NCBI RefSeq assembly: GCF_020740795.1
Contig: NC_067285.1
Location: 112,121,652 to 112,185,651, forward strand
Origin: Apus apus
Taxonomy: Eukaryota; Chordata; Aves; Apodiformes; Apodidae
Length of the DNA: 64,000 nucleotides
Reading direction: 5' to 3'
Every line of letters begins with the position of its first letter. Within the stretch, counting starts at the first letter, position 1. Below are positions 23,182 through 36,679 of this stretch, piece after piece. The position numbers were made by a program, and so were the translations under genes. The notes under the pieces were generated by a model. The model was not told where the DNA came from and searched no databases. It saw only the letters and a list, made by a program, of their open reading frames with translations.

Positions 23182-24499
23182 ACAATGTGTCTGTGTGGTT
23201 TCCTTCTTACCCATTCCCCTGTGCCAAAGGCCAGATGGAGGGTTTAGGACAGTTTCTGCTGTCTGCCTTGTTAGAAGAAATGTAGCATTCTGGACCTCAA
23301 ATCATGGTTTGGGCACCCAAGAACACAGGCTTTGCCTCTGCCTGGCCAAACCTTGCAGTGATTCAGTGTAATGACTGGCAATAAGACCCAGATCTCCCAT
23401 GACCTACATGTGGGATTACTCTGCTTCCAATCCACCCACCACACCACCAAATAAAACTATTTAAAGCCAGAAGTCTGTTTTTATGTTACAGGATCTTGAT
23501 GCATCTGGGGGCAGTTGCTGTAATGGATGTACCACAAACAGGGGAAGAAATAGGTCTTGAAAAATTTAAAACTACTCTGATTCAGTGGGCAAAATGTTAT
23601 AAAATCTCTCAATGAGTGTTTTGGAACCAGTACCAAAATACACCACATAATGTTAAATGTATCTATAATAATCTGGGTCTGCTTGTTTTATCGTGTTTGC
23701 ACACACAAAATTTTGTCCTGGGTATTCTAGGAAAGAGCTTTTAATTAGCCTGATCTATCTTCATTAATTTATATTTGGATAAATATTTGCTCATTAATTC
23801 TGATGATCTGGTTAATGAGATGTAATGGAGATGGAGTGGAAGGGTGGGGATGCTCAATAGTATGATCATGCAAAGTGGTTGTTTAATCTCTGGGTACCAG
23901 CTTGTTTTTAATTGGTTTTACCACAACAAACATCATGAACTAGGTACTAGAAGTGGTGTCATCTCAGCAAGCAGCAATGTAAAAGCTTTGTGCTACCTCG
24001 AGGGGGTTTAATTAGAAGTGTGTTCACTTCAGTGAGAATGTGCTGCACTTTTGCTCAAGGCTCTTCAGAAAATGAGTGTATTTGTTTGGGAAAGCAACCT
24101 GAAATACCTTCTGACTGATCAATCAGGGCTTTCTCTTGATGTGATTACTGTGCTGTATGCCAGGGCTGATAGTACCTATAAGCACCATGGGACTCTTCCG
24201 GAATAAAGTCCCAGTTTCTGGTACCTACCAGGTGAAGTTTTCCATTCCATGTCTTTGCAACAGGCTGAATTTGTTCTGCCACATGTGAGGCAAAATTTGA
24301 GTCATATCTGAAAAAGATGATGGAAAAAAAAACCACCAAAGAGTTAAGTTCCTGTAAAGAAGTATCATGAGGACAGCCTGGGGTCTAAAAAGCTCTGGCA
24401 GTACCACATGTCAAAGCAGCAACAGGGCATTTTACTTCCTCAGGGTTGGGGGGTGTTTTCTGTCAGGACAGGGCAAGAATTAGACAAAGCAGGCCCCCC
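23182..24499. other. Intronic sequence with AT-rich core
   Basis: 23690-24030 is TAAT-rich and repeat-free. The rest is unremarkable. Confidence 0.5.
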
Positions 24500-24766
24500 T
24501 GCAGGGCTGGGTCCAGTTCTGGGGCCCCTGACACAAGAAGGACATGGAGCTGTTGGAGCAAGTACAGAGGAGATGCTCAGAGGGCTGGAGCAGCTCTGCT
24601 CTGGAGACAGGCTGGGAGAGTTGGGGTGTTCAGCCTGGAGAAGAGAAGGCTCCAGGGAGACCTTAGAGCACCTTCCAGTGCCTGAAGGGGCTACAGGAAA
24701 GTTGGGGAGGTACTTGGGACAAGGGCAGGGAGTGAGAAGATGAAGGGGTAATGGTTTCAAACTGTA
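24500..24766 (+). mobile_element. CR1 LINE internal fragment
   Basis: ORF2 C-terminal region (gctgggtccagttctggggc ... ctggagcagctctgctctgg ... gcctggagaagagaaggctcc), ending near ggtttcaaactg. Truncated at both ends, with no octamer tail. Confidence 0.88.
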
Positions 24767-26814
24767 AGATATCCATGAGGAAACACAGTTCTGTCATCAG
24801 ACTGGAGCTGAGCAGGGTGAGTTTGTCAAGTGTGGAGCCACATACTGACCAGTGAGGAAATAATGGAGTAGCTCATCAGAGTAATTACTTAATTGAGCCC
24901 CTACCTGTCCTTGCAACTGGTACAACAGGGAGACTGCAGAGACAGAAGAGCCTGAACCTGAAATTAAACTCTTTAAGGGTAAGAAATCAAAGCTTTGCAA
25001 AGATAATTTGTATTTAACCTTGTCCAACTCTTGAGTCCTTAACTTTGCAACCTCCTTAGTATTAATTTAGAAGTGTTATTATCTAGGATACAGCATATCT
25101 TCCCTGGAAGCTGCTGTTTGTGTGCTCAGTGGAAACCAGCATTCACCACAGTGGTGGAGTTAAACACTGCAATTTGGAGCACAACCCAATTGCAAAGCAA
25201 ATAATGTCAAAACCTCTTAAAATACTTGTTCTCTGTATATACCCTTACACCAGCTGAAGCCCAGAATCAGCAGCTGCAAAGGCTGTGGTTTAGACACCAC
25301 ATTTTCAGCAGTCACCTTTCCATGGAGGCTGGTGGGGTTTGGAGTGATGCCTTCAGCAACATCTTCTTTGTCATATAAACTCCTCAATTCCAGTGAAAAC
25401 CCAGATTTTTCTTCACAATTTCTCTTTCCACATAAATTCAATCCAGGAGAAGACAGTTCTAGCCCTGGATATTTCTGTGTGGTGCATGGCACCGTTGGAT
25501 CTATCTGATCTATCTTTGCCCTCTTATCCTTACTGTCCATTACATGATGATCATCCTAATCAGTCTACATTTCCTAGTAGGAATTTCCTGCATTCCCCAC
25601 TGTCTCCCACTTAGCCAAGGTACAAGTGCAAGCCTGTGTTGCATCATGGGTTACACCATCCTTCAAACAACTACTAACTGGAAAGGATCTGAACTGCAAG
25701 TCTCAGAAGAATGACATTGTCACTGAAAATAGAAGACATTTCTGGGTTGGTTTGCTTGGTGTTTGGGCAAAACAAGGCTGGAAAAACTTCTGGCATGAAA
25801 TGCAAATAGTGGAAATTCAGTTTGCCAGCTGGCAGATATTTAGACTTTTTTTGACCAGCCAAAGTTTTTCCACCTCTTTCGTCTTTTTGCACACAAAATT
25901 TCAAAGTCCTCCCAGGGTGTCTAGCTTTGAGAGTTCAATGTGGGGTTTTTTGTCCATCATTACTTACAGTTTAACTTGACCTTTCTTGTGTTGAGTAGGT
26001 TCTCTGAAGGTTATGAATCATCTTTGTTCTCTGTGCAGACCTTTTCCCAGGAAAGCCTGGTACTAACTACACTTTGTAAATGTGGTTTTCCACTCTACAG
26101 TGTGAAGTAATTACCTCCTTTCCTTGACATGTGATAATGAGGCAAGACTCAGTGTGGTCTCATAACCCTGAGGCTGTCATTTGCTTTCTCCTGGGTTGCC
26201 ATCAAGGCAGATCTGTTGCATGCATCAACCCAAAAGAGCTCTTCTCAGGATAGCCAGTGAGTTATTCTTCTGTGCATTGGCTGATAAAAGGTGGTGCAGG
26301 CATGAGTGACTGTTACTGATGGTCCAGGCCCTGGGGAGGATGGATACTGTGAAGTCCAGGGCGTTGGTTTTTGGTTCTTCACAGCAGGTGCTACATCAGA
26401 ACTATCACTATGGCTATATCCATTAGATAAATGCACCTTTTCCAGGAAGCAAACCCTGCACTTTCCCCAGCAAAACAGTGCAGAGTGACCCACACCCACC
26501 TAACTCAGGGCTGCTTCTCTGTGGAGGAGGCTTGTACACCTCTGAATTTCACTAAGTATCTCAGTGGCTCTAAGACTTGATTACTATCTTGAGGCATTTT
26601 TAAAGCAAAAAGGGTCTACAATAACATCCTGGTTGTTGGCAACCCATCAAAGAAGGATTTAGGTAATCCAAGAGCCCTATCTATCAGGAGGACCTTACAT
26701 ATGGGACCCACCCAACCCTCTCTCCCATCAGGTTACCATGTTGGGTGGTAACTCCCTTTGGGAAAGGTCTTCTCTGTGGAGTACAGGAGAGCAGTCACCT
26801 CACAATTATGCAGG
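24767..26814. other. Intronic unique sequence
   Basis: Nothing recognised. The largest frames (107-117 codons) have no known domains. Confidence 0.6.
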
Positions 26815-27106
26815 GCCTGCAGCTACAGGACAAGGGGTGATGGTTTTAAACAGAAAGAGGGGAGATTCAGATTAGATATAAGGAAGAAATTTTTTACAAT
26901 GGAGGTGGTGAACCAGTGGCACAGTTTTCCCAGAGAGGTGGTAGATGTCCCATCCCTGGAAACACTCAAGGCCAGGTTGGATGGGGATCTGAGCAACCTG
27001 ATCTAGTTGAAGATGTCCCTGCTCACTGCAGGGGGGTGGACTAGATGAGCTTTAAAGCTTTCAAAGCTTTAAAGATCCCTCTCTAGAACCATTCTATAAT
27101 TCTGTG
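26815..27106 (+). mobile_element. CR1 LINE 3' end with internal palindromic duplication
   Basis: Sense-strand CR1 blocks (agaggggagattcagattag, ccatccctggaaacactcaa, gcaggggggtggactagatga), ending in ttctataattctgtgatt. The ctttaaag step near the 3' end is duplicated as an inverted repeat at 27050-27074. Confidence 0.88.
27050..27074. repeat. 25-bp near-perfect palindrome inside a CR1 tail
   Basis: Two CTTTAAAGCTTT arms in inverted orientation around a single central base, where other CR1 copies in this window carry a single short tttaaggt step. Confidence 0.8.
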
Positions 27107-30100
27107 ATTTGTGGCTAGGGAAACTGAGGCAACACCTGCACACCTGTGGTCGTTTTGTAGCTTTCTCTGTTTCAGTGTAAAACTGTCACATGCAAACAGA
27201 AAACTGTCCTTCTCCTTGCACCATAATTTATAGGTGCCATTAACCCAAGGCTGTATTTATTGGAGTGGCTGGAACAGGCTATGGCTTTTTAGCTACTCCT
27301 AATGAATAGCCTTTCTCTGTGAGGGCTCCTTAGCTAATGCATTTGGAGCCAAGCCAGAAAACCACCAGGTCCAGTGGCAGAAACCCAAGTGCCAACTCAC
27401 TAAAGAGAGGGCTTTTCCACCTCCCGGGAAGTGTCCAACCAGAGGCAATTCACAACTCAGTCATTAAAGCCCTTGAAATGCAACTTTTCTTTTTTACTCC
27501 TTCTTTTTACTCCTTTACCCATTTGAAAGGGATTCTGCTGGGAAGAATCCCTGCCCCAGACAAGTCCAAGCCCCCTTTCCCATTGCTCACAGTGGGTACA
27601 TTGATGGCCCACAGTGAAATGGGAGCAGTGGGAGACAGCCAGTACTGGACTGGCCCCAGTCCAATACCCCAAGATCTCCCTTCCCTGCTCTCTCCAACAC
27701 AAATCTGCCCAAGAAGTGATGGTTGGTGCCACTTGGATTCAGAGCCTTGAACCAGACCCCAAAATTTCTGGCTGCATTCCCCTGCAAGACTGCATGTGCT
27801 GAGAAAGCAGCAGCAAGAGCCAGGCTGCAAATCCTCCAAAGGATGTCAAAGAGGGGGGGGGAAATACATAAGGAAGCCCTGCAAGAGATCTCCTGTGCCA
27901 GGATCACTTGTGCAAACACTGAACAGGGGCAGCCCTGGCCATGAAAGCTGTCCCAATCTTTGCTGGGGCTGTACTGGAGCTGGGTCCAAGTCGTCTGCCA
28001 CTGACAAGACCTTTGTGAAAGCATTTGGATGGGGGAAAGCTAACAAAGAAACTTGTTTAGGTGGAAAATTATATCTTAACCAGAAGCAGCTTATTTCTAG
28101 TACAGAGAGAGTGAGGAATGGGATGTCTTCATGGCATGGTGCTCTTGTCTTGTGGTGATGAGCCAAGAGGGGATGAGGGCAATGTGAACCAAAAAGGGAC
28201 AGGAACCCTCCCTGCTGCAGGGGTTTGGTCTGGAGCAAGCCATTGCTACCCCAGGACAGGCCAAGGGGAGGAGGTAACCAGCACAGGGGGCTGGTGCCAC
28301 ATCTCATCCCTGGCTGTTTTCCAGCTGCAGATTTCCTTGAACCAGCCTCACAGGTCACTGAGAATCAGCCCATGGGTAATGATAGCAAACGTGGAGGGCA
28401 CTGAGCCTGAAATGGAGAGGCTTTTGAGCCCTGAGGTGACCAGGTGAGGCTGGCAATGGTGCTATTTCTTGTCCTAGGTGAGGACCTTCTCATCTGAGTC
28501 CCTGACATGTGTATTCCCACCCCACATGTGATTTCAAAATCACAATTTAGAGGGGCATCACTCACCTGTAGCTGCACAACACACCACAGAAGACACCATC
28601 AGCTGCTCTGCAACCTGGTCACTGAGCAGAGGGAACAGAAGGCTTGGGTTCAGAGCAGCTGCCAGCTCTTGAACCTCTGCCTCTAAAGCCAAGTTCTCTT
28701 GGAGAAACTTGTCAAACTGCACCAGCACAGTTTTTCAGCTGTAGGCTATTTCTGTTCCCATGGTTCCTTCCATAGGAATTATCTGGAAAGCTGTGAGGAT
28801 GTGTTGTGAAGTCGAGCTGGCAGCCAGCCATGGGCTTGTCTGCCTCCCTCAACGTGGCTCTGAAGCTGGGGATTTGGGGAAACAGAACAGAGTGGCTTCA
28901 CTCAGCTCTCTGCAGGCTGGTCCAGCTGAGATCCTTGACAATACACAAGCCCCTTAGCACTGGGCTTCAGCCCCTCTGGTGTCAGGTGCAGTACAAACAG
29001 AAATGCTGTTTCTAGCCCAGAGGAGCTCCATGTAGTGGATCCAGATGGATGCAGGGCAGGAGGGCACCCCGTGGTATCTGTGTGCAGGCAGACTGCAGTT
29101 TTGATGGCAACCAGACCAAGGGGTGGGAAATAGGGGTACAAGTACTGGCAGGCAGGTTCTGCTGTGCTCAGAAGGCAACAAGGGAGAAAGGCCTGGTTCC
29201 CATTGCTTCTCGTCACCTCCTTGGCCACCATCCTCCCTCTCCGAGTCCCCAGGCATGGAAGGGAAGCACTGGTGTTCAGGGAAGAGGACAACATGTCATT
29301 ATTTCTGGTTTGCAAAGAGATGGGGAGTAGGACCAGAGTCACAGATGAAGATTTCTGTGTATTTTGTCTGTGGGTAGGTGTGAGCTGCATGTGAGCTGGA
29401 TGTCTCAGCTCCCATTATTGTCCATGACTAGAAAGCTGGATTGCTATTCTGATTTGGAGTGAAATTTACTTCCCCAAGAGATGCCCAATGCTTGCCAAGA
29501 CCCCCTAATGAGACAACATCAGGAGTAGCTGTCGATGAGACAACATTGGGGTTTTGGTTGCAAGAAAGGGCCTAAGGAAGCCCTGCACTCTTCTAGAGGG
29601 ACATCCAGAAACCAGAAGGGACATCCCAGGACATTTATCTCCACTGGTACAAGATAAGTAGGCAGCCTCAGTGTCTACTTTGGGATGACCTGGATTGCAC
29701 CCTGGCTTTCTTTCCTGAGAAATTTAAAAGAAAAAACAAAACATAGGCTTTTTCATGGAAAATGCTCCTGGTGACCTGCCTACACAAATATTTCTTTCTC
29801 TATCCCAGAAACTGGAGTGCAGGTTGTGCCCTGAAGTTTGGTGTCTTGGTCTGTCCACATCTTCCCCTCAGATGCATCCATCCCCAGGCTAATTCTGAAG
29901 CTGTGTCCTGAAAATAAAAATACAAGGGTCACTGATGCTCTCTGAGGTGGCCTGTGAGGAGTCAGTCTGGCTTCCTTTACATCCCTGTCAAGCATTTAAA
30001 AACACACCTAATTCTTCAGGGCAGGAGTACTAGAAAATATGTAGAAAAGTATTTGAAGAAAGGGCTTAATCTTTGCTGCTGGGCAGAGACAGAGAAGAAA

Positions 30101-31624
30101 TACCATCTAAATGACTTCACTGATCTCATGTGACTGTTCCTACTGAAGGTTCCATCACTTGGTGTGTGTATCTGGGCAGGTAGGATCTGGCCATATAGAT
30201 GGAAGACATGGAGTGACGTGCCAGTGATGTGATTGGCCTCTCTCTTTAGGACACGTAGCAACAGCAAAGCTGTTGGACAGGGTGGTGGTGCCCACAAAAC
30301 TTCTCCCATCACAGCTTTAGGTCTTAGCCCACCTGCTAATGCTGAGACATGAGAACCCACAGAAAGACACACATGATGTGCAGGTCTTTCCTGGGCTTCA
30401 TTAGCATCCCTTGATAATCCCAGTGGGCAGCATGGCTACTCCTGTCCTACAGAATGGATCCATGAACTTCCCCCAGAGGTCAGGGGAATCAGGATGTGGG
30501 CGGTTTCATTTTCCTGCTCCTATGACCAGGCAAGGGAAAGTATTTACATTCAAAACAAAACTTTCCCAGTGTCTGAGGCTGTTTGAGTCAAAGGCAGCGA
30601 GGGTAGTGGGCTCAGTGGAGGTTGTTTACATTGAATGTGGCCTTCAGTCCATGGGGATTTGTTCCACACATTCAGCTGGAAAAGGTCTGCTCCTTCTCTC
30701 TGTGTACTCTAGCTGCACACCAATCAGTATGCACTTGGAGAAACCATGGGTGATTAAATTAGCAGCCTAATGTATGGAACAAAAATAATTTGTTCCCAAA
30801 ACAGGCATTTTTCCCTCAAAACGGAGCTGGGTGACTCACAGCAGAATTCAGCCAAGCCAGTGGGGAGCAACACAGCCAGAAATGTGATCACGTCTGCTAT
30901 CCCACCAAGTGCACTGGCAGCCCTGCAAGCACCATCTTCTTCTGTAGCTCCTCATCTTCCTCTCCCTGTCCCTCCTCCTACCTATCCCCCTCTGTGGCTC
31001 TGCTGTGCAAACACCACGGGCATCCTCACCATCATGAGAAGGGAACAGCTGCCACCACAGGTCACCATGTTGCATGATCCTGTTCAATCACTCAGGCTTC
31101 ATGTGTGTCTATCCCTGACCTTCTGCTGTCTGTGCTTTTGGAGAGGCCATTCTGGATATTACTGCATCCAGCTCTCAGAAACTTGCTTGTTTGCAGTGGG
31201 AACATATCCATGCCCCATTTGCAATCATTTACTTTTGTGGCCAGATCATCTTCTTCCTTAAGTAGTTACATTCTTTCCTTGGCTTTCACCCTCCTGGCAG
31301 ACAGGTGGTCAGAGGTCTTCTTCTTCCATAGCCTCTTTTTGCTGCATTGAGCACGTGAAATTTCATCCCACTTAATGAATTCCCTTTTGCCTTTACCATC
31401 CATATTCCTCCACTGGTCCATCTGGACTTACCCCCCTTTAGGAGATGACCACTGATGGTTTGGATGCTTTGAGAGACCAATGTTGTGCTTTACTCTCAAA
31501 CTCTTGAAGGTGCAGGGGACAAGTTGGTGCCTGGACAAGCAGCCCTTCATGGTAATCCTGATACCCCTGTTAGCAACGGTAGTGGTAGATCACATCTCCC
31601 ACCTGGAAAGGAGTTGGAGAAGAC
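27107..31624. other. Intronic unique sequence
   Basis: Several overlapping frames of 100-170 codons on both strands between 27337 and 29390 come from GC-moderate DNA with few stops. No domain or splice pattern supports any of them. No repeat recognised. Confidence 0.55.
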
Positions 31625-31890
31625 AATCACAGAATCACAGAATCACAGAATCCTAGGGGTTGGAAGGGACCTGGAAAGATCATCCAGTCCAACCCCCCTG
31701 CCAGAGCAGGGTCACCCAGAGCACATCACACAGGAACGTGTCCAGGTGGGTTTGGAATGTCTCCAGAGAAGGAGACTCCACAGCCTCTCTGGGCAGCCTG
31801 TCCCAGGGCTCTGTCACTCCCACAGGAAAGTAGGTTTTTTCTGATATTTACATGGAACCTCCTATGTTCCAGTTTGCACCCACTGCTCCA
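31625..31890 (-). mobile_element. CR1 LINE 3' end (ATTCTGTG-tail class)
   Basis: Starts with three reverse octamers (cacagaat), then ggggttggaagggacctgg and the gagcacatcacacaggaacg block. Closely similar to the copy at 45761, which suggests a comparatively recent subfamily. 5'-truncated. Confidence 0.93.
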
Positions 31891-33626
31891 GTTTGCATCC
31901 AATCACCTGCACTGCATTGGTAGATGTCCTCTGTGATTGCCACTGTGCAACCTACGCAGCTTGGTGCTCTGATTGTTCAGTCAACATTGAGTTTGGGCTC
32001 TTCTGGGTCATGCCACAAAGATGTCCAAAGAAGAGTGTCTAAAACTGAAAATGGATGCCACCTAACAAGCCCAAGTGTGTGCTCAGGGTTGTACCAAAGG
32101 GTTTATTTCATCAGCTGGTCTTGTCCTCTGCCATTTCACTCTGCAAGGGACTCTCCAAAGGACTCTCCTTCCAAACTCAGCTGGTAACAGCTCCTCGGGT
32201 CACTGGAGGGGGCACACCTCCAAGCCACAAGGTCCCCAGCAGCCAGTGCTGAAACGTGGCTTAGAAAATGCTGCTCCAGTGCCAGGTATGAGTCATCCTG
32301 CCTCTTGAACACTTGCTTATGGTCACCATGGTGACTGGGTCAAGCACCTCAGAAGAATTATCTGGGAAAGTCCATTTTTCTTTCTCCCTGTTTATTTCTT
32401 GTCACTTCCAAATGGCTGCTTGTCAACCTTCTCCTTCTCCATCTCAGGAGTGACCTGCGCTTTGAGGATTAAACAGTTTCCAGGGGACCAAGGAGTGTTT
32501 ATTTCAATCCAAACTGCAGCCATCAAGGAGGCGATTCCACCACTTGCGTTTGAAAAGGGTGTCACAGTCCATGAGAGTTCACTTTGCTTGTGAAGAGAGA
32601 GCCACAGGGGCTGGGCCAGCCAGAGATGGTATCATGACCTGGTTTCCCCACTCTTTTTCCATCAAGTACTCCCATCACTAAGGTTCTCAGGTGGACAGTT
32701 ACTGGAAGCTAGCCTGGGCTACCATAAATTCAGGTGTCTGCGTTGTGGTCACCACTTTTGTCACTGCTGTTATCACTCTGATACCTGCACAGATCCTTGT
32801 AGCAAGAGCTTGTTTCCTTCCTTCACAAGGCTGAATCCTTCTTCATTTAGTGGCTGTGGGTCTCCACCCCACTCTGAATGCACCTTTTAACCAACCCTGC
32901 TGGTGCTGGGCTGCTCGCTCAGGGGAGTTTCAGCACTGGAAAGTTTTCCCTTGATTTCATCCTCTCGCAGGTTTTCAATATTTCATGTTCCTCCCTTTCA
33001 TTCCCTAGACAAAACACAAATGTCATTGCAGGTTTTAACAGGTGAACTGGAGCTTGATTCCTGCAGACTTTGGCAGAAACCACCGAGGCTGACTTCAGTG
33101 CTGAGCAGTAGCTGTGCCTCTGTTCCCCCTGGTAAGGAGCAAAAAGCATCCCAGCAGACAGGGATTTCCATGAAATTCAGGAATGCCTCCAAAACCATGC
33201 AGGTCAGAAGGAAACTGAGCAGTTTAGTGCCCTTAGCAAACAGAAAGAATGGAAAAAAAAAAACAACAAAACCCAACACCAAAACCACAAAACAAAAAAA
33301 CAAACACAGGCAGCAGAGGACACAAGAATGTGATCATTTGGGAACGATTCATTGTTTCATTTCCTGCTGCTAAAATCTATTTGTGCTGCAGTTACACCCA
33401 GGAGCATTCACATAGGAGCTGGAATACCCATAGCAAAAAGGGAATTCCTCACTCCAAAGACTTTATTGCCTTGGTTTGGGGAGCTTAACTGTGCAAGTTG
33501 TTGACCTCTGACCACCACTAGGTTGGGGGGCTAGCACAAGTGGTCCACAGCAGGTGCACAGAAGAATATCAGGCATTAAAATGGGGATGTTTTCAGCACA
33601 AAGCTGGGTCATGAGATTGTTGAATC
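31891..33626. other. Intronic unique sequence
   Basis: Only the A/C-rich tract at 33249 stands out. Confidence 0.6.
33249..33308. repeat. A/C-rich low-complexity tract
   Basis: A-rich text with CAAAA and CCAAAACC steps. No coding potential. Confidence 0.8.
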
Positions 33627-34530
33627 ACCCTCAGCAAGCTTGCAGATGACACTCAGCTGGGTGGGAGTGTGGATCTCCTTGAGGGCAGGGAGGCTCTGCA
33701 GAGGGATCTGGACAGGCTGGATCAATGGGTCGAGGCCAATGGCTTGAGTTTCAGTAAGGCCCAGTGTAGGTTCCTGCACTTGGGCCACAACAGCCCCTGG
33801 CAGCTCTACAGGCTGGGGGAGGAGTGGCTGGAGAGCTGCCCAGCAGAGAGGGACCTGGGGGTGCTGAGTGACAGCAGCTGAACATGAGCCAGCAGTGTGC
33901 CCAGGAGGCCAAGAACACCAACACCATCCTGGCCTGCATCAGGAGCAGTGTGACCAGCAGGACCAGGGAGGTGATCCTGCCCCTCTACTCAGCCTTGGTG
34001 AGGCTGCCCCTCGAGCACTGGGTGCAGTTCTGGGCACTGTAGGATAGGAAGGACATGGAGGTGCTGGAGAGGGTGCAGAGAAGGGCAACCAGGCTGATGA
34101 GGGATCTGGAGAACAGGTCTGATGAGGAGAGGCTGAGGGAGCTGGGGCTGTTCAGCCTGGAGAAGAGGAAGCTGAGGGGAGACCTTGTTTCAGGTCTCTA
34201 CAACGCCTGAAAGGAGGTTGTGGTGAGGTGGGTGATGGGCACTTCTCCATAGTGACCAGCAATAGGACAAGAGGAGATGGAGTCAAGTTGTGCCAGGGCA
34301 GGTTCAGATTGGATATTAGGAACAATTTTGTCACAGAAAGAGTGGTGAGGCATTGGAACAGGCTGCCCAGGGAGGTGGTGGAGGCACAATCCCTGGAGGT
34401 GTTAAAAAAACAGGTGGACCTGGTGCTTTGGGAGATGGTTCAGTGGTTGGGGGTTGTAGGGTGGACAGTTGGACTTGATGATCTTGAAGGTCTTTTCCAA
34501 CCTGGATGATTCTATGATGCTATGATTCTA
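33627..34530 (+). mobile_element. Long CR1 LINE fragment
   Basis: Sense-strand ORF2 from the [13 protein letters not shown] catalytic block (read caccctcagcaagcttgcag) through [48 protein letters not shown] and the C-terminal [20 protein letters not shown] block, to a gattctatgatgctatgattc tail. Several stops and a frameshift break the frame. 5'-truncated and inactive. Confidence 0.93.
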
Positions 34531-36032
34531 CCCAAGGGAGATCCAGGAGGATGGTAATGATTCTTTATCATCAAGTTTAGGAGCTAGTGAAGGAAGAGAG
34601 ATAATTGTTGGGTCAACAAAAGAAAACTGAGCTCTGTTTTTCAATTTGAGCCCTAGTGTCGTATTTCCTTTTGTGTTTTGATTAGGTTTGGTTTTTAAAC
34701 TCAAATGTTAGCAAATGTTCATGCCCAGTACTTTGTCATGCCTGTTCCTCCCTCCCTCAAAAGAAAAATTTTTGCTGAGAGAAGTTTTAATATTGAACCT
34801 TTGCATTTGTTTCTCATATACCCTGTATATTTTCATATCGTTTTTCATATACCCTCTTTCCCTCTCATCTCCTTTGGCCAAAATAATTTGATGAGTTTGC
34901 CCTACATGAAAATTTTGCTTTGGGCTCTTCCTTTTCAGTGAATGAAAGAGGCACCCAGTGTATTTTGGCCCTGATATAATCAGATGTCCTTTTTTTTTTC
35001 TGGCAGGCTGCATGAGAATGGTGTCAGGGGACATATCCTGGTGCAGCCTGGAAAGCTCTTGGGAATCTCTGTCTATAAGATGATTAAGAAGGTCTGATAG
35101 TACAGCAGACAAATGTTATTGCTATGAACAACCATGACATTTCTTGGCTGTACCCATTTTTTTGGTTTCCCTTTGCAGAACGAGCCCCAGACTGAACCCT
35201 TCTTGCTCCGTGTATCCCAAAAGTCATTTTAGGGGAGCCAGTGGCCTCTTTCAAAGGAAAGTCATGGACTGTTAGCAGTGGCAGAGAATGAGGAAGGATG
35301 TCATCCATCCCTTAAAAAAATAATTGCCCTTGAGCTATCCCAAAATCCAGGCAGGGTGGGTCAGTTTGACATTGTTGGCCTGCAAGTTGTCAGTGCACTT
35401 GGCTGTGGGAGCAGCATTGAGGGGCAGGCACCAGGTCAGGCTCAGCCATGGAACCAATTTCTTCCCAGTGTAAGTCCAAAATCCCACTTTGGAGCTCTGG
35501 GCATAGATGGTATCACCCACACCTCCTCATATGGGCCGTAGCTGGGACACCTGTGGAGCAGGAGATGAGGAACAAGGGCAGATTTGTGACCATGGAGGTT
35601 CCCAGGCTAAGAACCAAGAGAGTCCTGACAGTCTGCAGAGCCAGCCCATAAATTGGACTGTTTCCTCTCTCTCAAAAGGAGTATCCAGGGATTTCTCCAT
35701 ACCAGAACATCAAAGAGGAGACTGCAGCCAGCTGTCTCATGCAGCTAATTGATACCAGGACTCTGTTCCTCAGGGAGGTCTCTGAGGGAACCAAGCCAAG
35801 GAGGTCAAGTAGAATGAACAAAGGATCATGCATGTCCTGGAGTGTGAGGAGGGCAGAGACCACCTTCACCCTGGGGTCTCCCCTGGAGAGCAATATCCCA
35901 GCTGGTCCAATACCCATCTCCCTCTCTGAGGACAGAGTCCATCAGTGGAATCTGGACTGATTTATCCCCCGGCACCCAGGGAAATATCTCCTGTCACCCA
36001 ACTTCTTCCTCTTCTGAACTGAATAGACTAGT
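34531..36032. other. Intronic unique sequence
   Basis: No recognisable gene or repeat. Short chance frames only. Confidence 0.6.
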
Positions 36033-36636
36033 TTGCATGGTTTGATCCCAGCCAACAACCAAGCACCACACAGTTGCTCCCTCACTCCAACCCCCAGCAG
36101 GAGGGAGGGAAGAGAACTGCAAGGGTAGAGGTGAGAAACCTCAAGGATTGGCAGAAGAACAGTTTAATAATTAGAAGAAAATAACAACAATAATAATAAC
36201 CGTAAAGTTGAAATGAAAAGGAAAATAACAAAGGGAGAGAAATAAAACCCCAGAAAGACAGCTGATGCTAAATGAAAATAACTGCCCACCAGCAGCTGGC
36301 TGATGCCCAGCCAGTCCCCAAGCTCTGCCCTCCCACCCCAAAATGAACCTCCCCCCTGGTTCTCTTGCTCAGCATGATGTCATATGGTATGGAATATCCC
36401 TTTGGTCAGCTGGAGTCACCTGCCCCAGCTGTGTCCCCTCCCAGCTCCTTGTGCACCCCCAGCCTACATGCCAGGTGGGTGAGGAGCAGAAAAGGCCTTG
36501 GCTATGTGTCAGCACTGCTCAGCAACAGCTCAAACATCCCTGTGTTACCAACACTGTTTTCAGTACAACTCCAAAACGTAGCCACATCCTAGCTGCTGTG
36601 AAGAGAATTAAATCTGCCCCAGCCCAAACGAGCACA
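36033..36636 (-). mobile_element. Solo LTR of an avian ERVL-type endogenous retrovirus
   Basis: On the minus strand the element runs from tgtgctcgtttgggctgggg to about ggttgttggctgggatcaaa, matching the layout of the abundant avian ERVL LTRs. Hallmarks are an aaacagtgttggtaacacag block, tgcacaaggagctgggagg, ccaaagggatattccatacc and a poly(A) signal ATTAAA at 36163-36168 (minus strand). A possible degraded 5-bp target duplication is ctagt before and ccagt after. No internal retroviral genes lie on either side. Confidence 0.8.
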
Positions 36637-36679
36637 CCAGTGCTAGGGCAAGATAGGATCACAGTGCAGACTGTAGGAT

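Noticed and set aside
27846..28358. 170-codon minus-strand frame in the intron
   Set aside because: Competes with several overlapping frames on both strands, and none shows a family resemblance.
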